Shown: positions 42,726 through 51,376 of the stretch, one piece after another
How positions within the stretch are numbered: the stretch's first letter is position 1
How the letters are laid out: every line of letters starts with the position of its first letter
NCBI GenBank assembly: GCA_002794785.1
Contig: NBBA01000012.1
Coordinates: 310,001 to 374,000 of the forward strand
DNA: 64,000 nucleotides
Direction: 5' to 3'
Source of the DNA: Coniferiporia sulphurascens
Lineage: Eukaryota; Basidiomycota; Agaricomycetes; Hymenochaetales; Hymenochaetaceae
Translations under genes and position numbers: made by a program
Notes under the pieces: generated by a model
The model's database searches: none
The model's input: the letters and a program-made list of their open reading frames with translations, nothing else
Told to the model about the DNA's origin: nothing

Positions 42726-43328
42726 GACAAGTACTTGGCTGTCAATGGCATCCCCTCCCGCAGACCGTGGAAGTTACTTAACCAGTCGGTCGACCACCCA
42801 TGCCAGGAGCTCTCGGCAGTCGCCCAGGTCCTCTGCCGTGCTGGTCCCTATGGGGGCTACTGGCTGAGCTTTGACTCAGTCTACCGATGCAGACATGGCC
42901 TGATCTCGCACTGCAGGTGGCACAACCACCCCCCCTGGCCAGCCCAATCCACCCCCATGTCCTGGGCAGGTGCTGCACATTCCAGCCATGGATCCGTAAG
43001 GTCTGGCCTCCCCATGACCCACTTCCGACCCACCACACAGAATGGGCCGATGAAAACCGCCTCCAGGTTCTGTGCCGCTGGCTCAAACTGACTGGGCACC
43101 TGAACTGCCTTTCTGACCGCACCTCTGCTACCATCCGCCTGGCTTTCATGGCGATGGACTTAGAGGGGCACCCTACTGACAAAGATATGGACTTGGACCT
43201 CCTTCGGGAATACGTGAGTTGTATGCTTGGACCCCGACCCCAGGACCCGGACCCGGCTCTCTTGGAGCTCTCAGGTACGCTCCCCCCCTTTTCCTCTACT
43301 CAGTGACTGCCCTTCGGACTCTCCCGCA
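42726..43328 (+). pseudogene. LINE-B host H, piece 4: RNase H C-terminus and ORF2 end
   Basis: Resumes after the duplicated GACAAGTACTTGGCT: KYLAVNGIPSRRPWKLLNQSVDHPCQELSAVAQVLCRAGPYGGYWLSFDSVYRCRHGLISHCRWHNHPPWPAQST, a one-base slip near 42950, then LNCLSDRTSATIRLAFMAMDLEGHPTDKDMDLDLLREYVSCMLGP and DPALLELSGTLPPFSSTQ, with the stop at 43304-43306. The 3' UTR is cut after 22 bases (ggactctcccgca) by SINE-2. Confidence 0.85.
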
Positions 43329-43626
43329 GGGGGCGGGATGACCTAGCGGAAAAAACGGCTGCGTTGACAGCGGTTGATTGTGCAGGCGTTCAGGCTTGGG
43401 GTTCGATTCCCCATTGTACCCTATGGGGTCTTCCAAGGTGGCACCTGGATTGCAAACTAGCCTTTCCAGATTGGCAGGCGTGAAGCACACTAGAAGCACC
43501 TGACCCCTATGAGTAAGGCCTCATTTGACAAAGCCTAGACTGTCCATGTGCTGGCAGAGCATGGAACCCAGGCCGGTTGGTCTGGGAGGTCGGACTTCCC
43601 CCCTGTTCGTGGGGTGGGGGGTTTTT
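43329..43626 (+). mobile_element. tRNA-derived SINE (SINE-2), fused to LINE-A
   Basis: Pol III signals: box A-like TGACCTAGCGG (43339-43349, one mismatch to the consensus) and perfect box B GGTTCGATTCC (43400-43410). A body follows, then a 3' domain (GACTGTCCATGTGCTGG, GCATGGAACCCAGGC, GGGAGGTCGGACTTCC, CCCCTGTTCG, GGTTTTT) nearly identical to that of SINE-1. The heads of the two SINEs are different. Its last T run passes directly into LINE-A sequence at the codons ASNIWNWAKRG, in the same orientation. Confidence 0.83.
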
Positions 43627-46600
43627 GCCTCCAACATATGGAACTGGGCCAAGCGAGGCCTCGGCAACTGACCCACCCCCATCCCATCGCTGAAACGGCG
43701 AGACGGCACCTTCACCCAAACGGACGACGAGAAAGGTGAGCTCTTCTGCGAGACATTCTTTATGCCCCCCCCCACCCCAGGCAATGGCCAACACCTTGCT
43801 GCCACCACCCCAACCAGCTGCCCCACCCATACTCCTTTTGGAGCTCATGGGGGCACTGGCCGACACATCCAACTTGTCAGCTCTGGCCTCTTGGGAATAG
43901 GTTACCACCCCCTGAAATGGGTGGTGGACGCCTACCCCGACAAGATTCTTACACTTTTCAATGACTGCTTGCGCTTGGGGCACCACCCCGAATGCTGGCG
44001 GGCGGCAAAAGTAGTGATGCTCCGGAAGCCAAACAAGAAGGACCCATTCTCACTGCGCTCATATCGACCAATTACCCTCGAGGAGACCCTAGGGAAACTC
44101 CTCGAAAAGATTATCGCTAACCAGCTCCAGTACCTCGCAAACATGAGGGACTGGCTGCCACCTAACCAATATGGGGGGCGTCAGGGCCATTCGGTCTATG
44201 ACACTGCCCAACACCTCTTACAGATCGTGGAACGCGCCCACTCAGAGGGCCATGTGTGTTCAGTCCTTGCGGTCGACATTCAGGGTTTCTTCAACTCAGT
44301 GCACCCACACCTACTCCACTGACAACTGTTGGACCTTGGCTGTGCCCCAGACATGGCCAGCTGGTGTCTGTCCTTCATGATGGATCGGCAGGTTGCTATC
44401 GCCTTCGATAGCACTACCCTCCCAACCGCCCCTAAACCCGACCTCGGCACCCCCCAGGGATCGCCAGTCTCCCCCATACTGTCAACAATATTCGCAGGGG
44501 TGGTCCTCCAGCGCTTTCACCAAGCTGGCACCACTGCCCTGGCATACATTGACAACCACTTACTTATTTGCATAGGACCCTCAGTAGCATCCAACTGCCG
44601 TGAGCTCGCACGCACCTACCAACAACTCGACACCCTATTTGGCACCATTGGTCTCAACATCGAAGCTGCCAAGACAGAGTGTCTCCACTTCCACCCCCCC
44701 TGGTGACGCACCGGCTATAACAGCTGGGACACTGCCGGCATACAGGCCGACCCCAACACCCTAATCCGCCCCTCAATCCCACTCCAGTGGCTGGGGATAT
44801 GGTGGGACCCAGGCCTCTCCTTCAAGCCCCATGTTGAGTGAATGTGCTCCAAGGGGCTCTCCACCCTTGCCGCACTCCACATCCTGGGCAACACCCAATG
44901 CGGCATATCGGCCCTCCTCCTCCGCCGTCTATACACCTCCTGCATCCGCTCCATCCTGTCATGGGGAGCGCCAGTTTGGTACCATGGCCGCCACCAAAAA
45001 ACTCTGGTAAACCGCCTTCAGGCTGTGCAAAACACGGCCTGTCGCTGGATTTTAGGTGTCTTCAAGGGCACCTCCCCACACTCCACCAATTTCCTTTGCT
45101 CTGTTCCCCCTCTTTCTTTCTATTTCGAATATATAAAGACGACCCATTCTCTGTGCCTATGGCACACCCCTCACTCTATTGGCCGCAAATTATTTAAAAA
45201 CGTAGCTAACAGACCTTTTTCCCTTTCTCTGCAGGTCCGAGCCCCTTGGGTTCAACAAGTCCCTGCATACATGCATCCCCCATGGATGGACCCACTGGCT
45301 TTCACGAAGGGCTGGGTCCACTTCACCACCCCCATCACCCCGGTTAGCACTGACACCCAAAAATCATTCATAACAGCTGCACGCCAACTAGGCTCCACCC
45401 CCCATGTCCAGGTATTCACTGACAGCTCCCACATTGACAATAAGTCGGGTTCAGCCATCTGTGCGATGCTGGGCCACACCCGACTCCGGTCACGATGTCT
45501 AGAGTCCCCCACCTGCGCCACAGCCACAGACGCCGAGGAATTCTCCCTCGCAACGGCCCCCGGCTGGGTTGCGTGCCTGCCTCCTGGCACAACTGTGTGT
45601 CACATCGGACATCTTCTTCCTGTCCGATTCGCTGACTGCCCTCCACCTCTTCTGCACATGGGCTGCCGCCCCTGGCGCCCATCTCCTTCACATCTGGAAA
45701 GCAGGTGTGGAAACCCTGCTGGACTTGTACCCCCAGCTCACCATTCACTTCATATGGTGCCCAGCCACTCGGACATCCCTAGGAATGAATGGGCTGACAC
45801 AGAAGCGAAAACTGGCAACAGAGCTTCCCCCATCTGACCTCAAACCTTCCACCTCTGCGCTAAAGGAAGTCGCTGTCAACACTCTCATGGAGCGATGGAC
45901 ACTCTCGCTAGCCCACCCCCTAGCCTCAACTGCAGATAAGTACCTGGCAGTTCAAGGCCTCCCATCACGCTGACCACGAAAACTGCTCATGCACTCGGTC
46001 GACCACCCATGCAATGAGCTATCCGCAGTCGCTCAGGTCCTATGTCGCACTGGTCCCTACGGGGGATACTGGCTGAGCTTCGACTCGGCCTACCGTCGCA
46101 GGCACGGCCTGATATCGCATTGCAGGTGGCATAACCACCCCCCCTGGCCCGCACAGTCGACCACCCACATCCTAGGCGGCTGCAGTACTTTCCACCCATG
46201 GATATGACGCGTGTGGCCACCTTGGGACCCTCTCCCAACCCACCACTCAGAGTGGGCCGATGAAAGCCGCCTCCCAGTTTTGTGCCAATGGCTAAAGCTA
46301 ATGGGGCACCTAAACCGCCTTTCTGACCACGCCATGGGCGCCATTCGGCTGTCTTTCGCCACTATGGACCTCGACAGACACCCAACCAACGAAGATATGG
46401 ACCTGGACCTCCTATGGGACTACATGCGTTGTATGCTCGGACCCAGAACCCAGGACTCAGACCCAGCCCTTTTGGAGCTATCAGGTATGCTCCCTCCCTT
46501 TTCGCTCGAGTAGAAGCCTGCCTTTCAGATTCCCACATGATACATCTTGGCCGGTGCTCTTGCCCTCCCTTCCCATTTCTAAGCTCCTTACTTTAACCTG

Positions 46601-46775
46601 CCATCACCCGCTCAGTTTGTTTGAAGCGATATGTATACCTCCTTCCCATGTTTCTTCTTACTAAATAGGGGCTCTCCACACTTCGGCACCCTTTGGGAGC
46701 AGAGCCCCTGCCCAGTTTTGTGTAATGCACAATGAAGGGCGCCTCCGTTGTTATGTAGTTAGGGCCCCCCCCTTC
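43627..46775 (+). pseudogene. LINE-A ORF2 from end of EN to 3' UTR, SINE-headed and lacking its tail
   Basis: Begins WNWAKRGLGN, then SLKRRDGTFTQTDDEKGELF. RT: GYHPLKWVVDAYPDKIL, LRKPNKKDPFSLRSYRPITLEETLGKLLEKII, AVDIQGFFNSVH, GTPQGSPVSPILSTIF, motif C YIDNH (Asp to Asn, near 44550) and LNIEAAKTECLHF. RNase H: VFTDSSHIDNKSGS, where the usual DGS is DSS; frameshifts near 45560 and 45780; the C-terminus is open to PPFSLE (stop near 46511). Stops near 44320, 44703 and 44838, near 45971 and at 46205 mostly replace CGA or similar. The 3' UTR stops within the hairpin C-run (46766-46775), where a LINE-B 5' end begins. Confidence 0.85.
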
Positions 46776-46833
46776 CATCCTTCTTGACCAGTAACCACCA
46801 CCATCGACTAGTGTGGGCAGCTAAAACTCCCCC

Positions 46834-48862
46834 ATGTCGAACCCCAGTGGATACAGAAATGCTCTATGTTTGACTCGACCACCCCTCCCACCTCCCTCAT
46901 CGGCCAGCGCCGATGCCGACAGGGCCGCCAGGGCTGCCGCCAATTGGGTGGCTGCCAGCAACATCGCCGCTGCTATGCACGGCACAACCCCCACCCCCGC
47001 CCAAATCGACCCAGGCCTCCCAGCATCGTCCCCAGACGCTCTCCGGCTCGCTCCATCCCCTGGCATGGGCGTCTCGAACACCGAGTTTACTCGGTCTTTT
47101 GCACACATCAGCCGCCCCCCGTCCGAAGGCTCCAACCCCCCGGCTCCAACGAGCCCAGTGGGATGGAGGACATCCTCGAGAACCCACACACGCCCTCGCC
47201 ACCACTGACCCACAAGCGCTCTGCAGAGAGCCTCTCCCCGCACACCCCCGCCCCCGCCCTCGAGGCCAGTTCGAGCCACACACAGCAGGGTTCATGTACT
47301 CCATCTCCCATGCCCTGGAGGACTTCGACCGGAAGACCCTCCATACCAATATCGCTGAGACCAACACAGCCGCCACACAGTTTGTAGGGGACCTCCTCTG
47401 GAACCTCCAGCAAACCATCGCCAGCATCATTAGGGACAAGAAGGACCCCCAACACATCATCTCCCGCAACATGGAGATGGCCTACAACTTCGCCAGGAAG
47501 GGAGTGGAAGCCTCCCTCCCAGCACCCTTCGCCCCAGCCCCCCCCCCCGTCAAAGGACCCTGGCCACCACCCCCCAACCCTCTGCCCAGACCAGGACCCC
47601 CAGAACTTCTAACGTCTCACCCAATGTGGCCGCACTGACTAACATTGTTAAGCAGCTCTCCACAGAGGTCGCTTCCATCTCCTGACAGGTCTCAACCCTT
47701 GTCAACCGGCCTGCCCCCTGTGCCCCATCAGCCCCGAATGCCCAGGCCCCTACCACCACCCCCAGACCGCCATCGCCATGGCACCAATATCCTATGCCCA
47801 GGTGGCGGCTGCCCCAGCTCCACCCACCGCCTCCAACCCCAACCCTGCTGCACCTGCTCCAGGTGCTGCCTTTACAACAGTGACCCACAAGAAGAAGAAA
47901 AAGCAATGCCAAGTTCCACCCCACCCCCAATGTATGCCAAGGACCCCACCCTGGTCCTCCTCCCGGCGATTTCGCTTAAATCCGAGATCCAGCTCCCGGC
48001 CATGTGCCTCACTGCCACTGCTCGTGAGTTCTTCTCCTCCCTTCCCACTGCTGACCAGGTCACAGTCCTGGCCTCCTCCTTCAATGTGAAGGGGAACCTC
48101 ATGACCTCTTTCACCAAGCGCCCCGCCTCTGCCTCCCCGGCCACGGACACGATCATTGATCAACACTCTGCAGCCTTCGCGGCCCACATGCGTGAGTGCT
48201 GCCTCTCAGTCCTGGTCGACAAGATCCCTGAGCAGTACATGTTCACCCCCATCCATGTCCGCCCCCTGGTCCACCCTCCGCATCTCCATGGTGCCCTGTG
48301 TGGACTACCTCTTCGGTCAGAACAGCCACACCATATCCCCCAAGGCCCTCATGGCCGAAATACGGAACAATCCATCTCTCTGCCCCCTCGACTTTGTAGT
48401 CGACCCTCACTTTGCCGCCACCAAAGAGCACCTCCCGACCCTCCAGAAGTGCCCCATGGTGTTCTCCTTCTCCAACCCCGATGGATCCATCAGGGCACAA
48501 CTACTCAAGCACCCATATGTATGGCTATTCGGCTCCGCCCTCTCCCTCTCAGTCCCACCATACTGCCCTGGCCTCACACAATGTGAGCGCTGCCAGGGCC
48601 TCGGCCATGGAACGAGGGGGTGCTGCACCCAGCCCTGCTGCGCCGACTGTGGGGGAGGACATCTCACCCGCAACCACCGTAAGTCGTGCGCATCTTGCGC
48701 CTCTGAAGCCATCGAGGGCAACCACTGCCCTCATCCCTGCTACTGCACAAACTGCAAAGGTGACCACCCCGCCACCCTACCTCAATGCCCCAAGAAACGG
48801 CGCTTCCGCCAAATCGAGGCGGCCATTGACAGACCAATGACGACCACATGGAGGACCAATGA
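46834..48862 (+). pseudogene. LINE-B ORF1, frameshifted
   Basis: MSNPSGYRNALCLTRPPLPPPSSASADADRAARAAANWVAASN; the N-terminal frame is lost near 47150. Then (other frames) SHALEDFDRKTLHTNIAE, FVGDLLWNLQQTIASI, MAYNFARKG, ISYAQVAAAPAPPTASN, KKKKKQCQ and MYAKDPTLVLLPAI (47931). The C-terminal frame is open from about 48270 to near 48830: MVPCVDYLFGQNSHTI, VVDPHFAATKEHLPTLQKCPMVFSF, CERCQGLGHGTRGC, CADCGGGHLTRNHRKSC and CTNCKGDHPATLPQC. A late one-base slip follows. The TGA overlaps the ORF2 start at 48859-48862. Frameshifts near 47160, 47640, 47930 and 48265 show a pseudogene. Confidence 0.85.
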
Positions 48863-49678
48863 ATAGAGACATCGCTATTCTTCAGTGGAATGCTGTGCAC
48901 TCTCTAGCCGCTGTCCATTCCCTCATCCTGATTCTCACTACTGACCCATCCCTGCCCACTGTTATATTGATTCAGGAACCCCCCTGGTACCAAATCGGCC
49001 TCCAGCCATCCCTCACCGACCCCACTGGCTCACCGGTCCTCAATGTCCCCTCCCTTCCTAGGTACATAGCAGTCCTACCCCCGCCACTCGGCCCAGGGTG
49101 GTCATGTATGTTTCCTGAGCCATCCTCACCACCTCATGGTCTGTCCTCAGGGCTGCCTCATCAGGCACTGATGTCCTCACTATCGAAATCCACGCCCACC
49201 TTATGATCTGACTGTGCAACTTCTACAGGATGCACGCACCAGACCGCACCACCACCACCCCACAATACCCAGGTGAGTCGTTCCTCTACACGATCCCGCC
49301 AGTCTTGGCCTCCACCCTCCTAGTGGCAGGTGACTTCAACCATCACCACCACTCATGGTCCGAACTCCTCACCGCTCGGCAGGAGGACTTGAGGGCGCAA
49401 CCCCTCGATGACTTCTTCTGAGAGCACGGCCTTGTGCCAGCTCACCTCCCAGACTCTGACTCATGGCCCGTCAACAACCATCAGCGGTGCCCTATTGACA
49501 TGATCTGGGCCCCACCCACCATCAACCCTGACTCCATCATAGACTCGGGCTTGTCAACCATCTCCCCACTGTCCAACCATGCTATGCCATGCTGGTCCCT
49601 GCCATCTCGACCCCCACCCCCTGTCACGAAAACGCACCGGCTGCTCCCGGATGACAGAGAAACCTGGACCGACATTGC
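48859..49678 (+). pseudogene. LINE-B ORF2, EN domain
   Basis: MNRDIAILQWNAVHSLAAVHSLILILTTDPSLPTVILIQEPPWYQIGLQPSL, then frame damage near 49090. MHAPDRTTTTPQYPGESFLYTIPPVLASTLLVAGDFNHHHHSWSELL, a TGA near 49420 replacing CGA (TTCTGAGAG), and IDMIWAPPTINPDSIIDSG, SPLSNHAMPCW, where the catalytic-site SDH has become SNH. The domain continues after the insertion with LETTFSLLAGDTTTLD (51400 on). EN nicks the target at integration; this copy is non-functional. Confidence 0.82.
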
Positions 49679-49710
<32 letters not shown>

Positions 49711-51376
49711 CCTGCAGTGCTACATAATTACACGCTGCCCCCCCGAAGGGGGGCCCTAACTACATAACAACAGAGGCGCCCATCATGGCGCATCGCACCA
49801 AACTGGGCAGGGGCTCTGCTCCCCGGAGGGTGCCAACGTGTGAAGAGCCCCTATTTAATAGGGAAAATGGTGGAGGGAGGGATACATATCGCTACGAACA
49901 AACCAAGCGGTTGAGGGCAGGTTAGAATAGGAAGCTTAGAAGAGGTAAGGGAGGGCGAGAGCACTGGCCGAGATGTATCATGTGGGAATCCGAAAGGCAG
50001 GCTTTTACTCGGGGGGGAAGGGGGGGAGCATACCTGATAGCTCCAAAAGGGCTGGGTCCGAGTCCTGGGTTCATGGTCTGAGCATACGATGCATGTAGTC
50101 CTGTAGGAGGTCCAAGTCCATATCCTCGTTGGTGGGGTGCCCATCCAGGTCCATCGCGGCAAAAGACAGCTGGATGGCACCTGCGTGCATTCCGAAAGGC
50201 GGTTAAGATGCCCCGTTATCTTGAGCCAACGGCGCAGAACTGGGAGGCAGTTTTCATCAGCCCACTCAGAGTGGTGGACTGGGAGAGGGTCCCGAGGTGG
50301 CCACATGTGTCATATCCATGGGTGGAAGGTGCTACAGCCGCCCAGGATGTGGTCGGTCGACTGCACTGGCCATGGGGGTGGAGCGGGTTGCTGTTGTTGT
50401 TGTTGTTGTTGCTGTTGATGGGGGGTGGGCCTAGAGCTGATGGAGGCCATCTGATGTGAAATAGAAGCTACGTCAGTTGTCAGGCGCTTGACTGCATCTG
50501 TCAGCACCCTCATTTCTGGGGTCACGGGGGCGGTGCCTGGGGTCCTGGTGGTGGCCGGGGCCCTTTGGGGGGGGCGAGCTGGGGCGAAGGGTTCCGGGAG
50601 GGCTATTACCGCCCCCTCCCTTGCGAAGTTGTAGGCCATCACCGCATTGTGGTGAATGATGTGGTCGGGGTAAGTCCTGTCTTGCTCCATGTTTGCCAGC
50701 GTCTGTTGGACGTTCCAGAGGAGGTTGCCCACAAATTGCACGGCCTTGATGTTGATCGTTTCAGTGTTGGTGTCCCTGGTTTGCTGGTCGAAGTCATCCA
50801 AGGCTGGGTGAGGGAGTACATGAACCCTGCGGTGTACTGTTCATGTTGTCGTGCGGGGGGTCCTCTCGGGGTGAGAGGCAACATGGCGGCAGAGGAGCGT
50901 TTCCGCTCGAGGCTTGCGCCTCCCACCTGTTGAGGGGGGGTATGGGGGTCAGCCGTCATTCCTGGGGCTGTTTCACCTGTTTCCATAGGACCATGTGTCG
51001 ACCCTACTGAGGCAGCTGGGGAGCCGACATGGGATGCTGCCCTTGATTCTGTGTGCACTTGGGCGGTGAAGTCATAGGTGGAGATCATCTGGGAGTCGAC
51101 AATGGCTGGGGAAGGGGCGAGGATGTCTGGGGAGGATGTTGGGTCTTGGGGGGGGTTGTTATTGGGGGTGGTTGGGGCGGCCATATTGTACCTTGCGGCA
51201 GTGGCAGAGGCCCAGTTGGCGGCCATCCTGGTGACCCGGTCTGGATCAGCATTGGCCGATGGGGCGGGTGGGGGGTTGGTTCGGTTTGTATGACAAAGAG
51301 TGTTCCTGTAGTCACCTGGGTTCGACATGGGGGAGTTTTAGCTGCCTGCACTAGTCGATGGTGGTGGTTACTGGTG
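49679..51376 (-). mobile_element. Internally deleted LINE-A (about 1.7 kb) with TSD
   Basis: Minus strand: near-complete 5' leader (lacking only about 11 bases), ORF1 N-terminal half (MSNPGDYRNTLCHTNRTN from 51328), then a direct junction near 50378 into the RNase H C-terminus (PWPVQSTDHILGGCSTFHPWI), 3' UTR, hairpin and (TTA)n at the left end. The deleted part is the ORF1 C-terminus, all of EN and RT, and half of RNase H. A 13-bp TSD bounds the whole unit in LINE-B, so it inserted already deleted. The junction lies in C-rich sequence, giving microhomology. It would depend on another LINE for its enzymes. Confidence 0.88.
50310..51328 (-). pseudogene. ORF1-RNase H fusion frame of the deleted LINE-A
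   Basis: The frame starting at 51328 slips once near 50800. From MDDFDQQTRDTNTETIN (50801) it is open through FVGNLLWNVQQTLANMEQDR, MAYNFAREGAVIALPEPFAP, a run of ten glutamines and PAPPPWPVQSTDHILGGCSTFHPWI, stopping at 50310. The last 20 or so residues are RNase H C-terminal sequence read in its native frame, so the internal deletion is in frame. The zinc knuckles and the basic KKKK patch are lost. A functional protein is doubtful. Confidence 0.75.

Larger units (their letters stand above)
46776..49678 (+). mobile_element. LINE-B with intact 5' end: leader, ORF1, EN
   Basis: Leader 46777-46833 (57 nt), ORF1 from 46834, ORF2 from 48859. The element is interrupted at 49678 by a 1.7 kb antisense element and resumes at 51377. 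A 13-bp TSD with one mismatch (49666-49678 GGACCGACATTGC and 51377-51389 GGACTGACATTGC) demonstrates this. Including both parts it is a complete LINE-B about 6.4 kb long. It starts directly against the truncated LINE-A 3' UTR, and the expected matching flank after its tail (54885) is absent. Confidence 0.87.

Noticed and set aside
43329..43420. A functional tRNA gene.
   Set aside because: Box A and B are present, but no acceptor-stem pairing is evident and the sequence continues into a SINE body shared with another retroposon.
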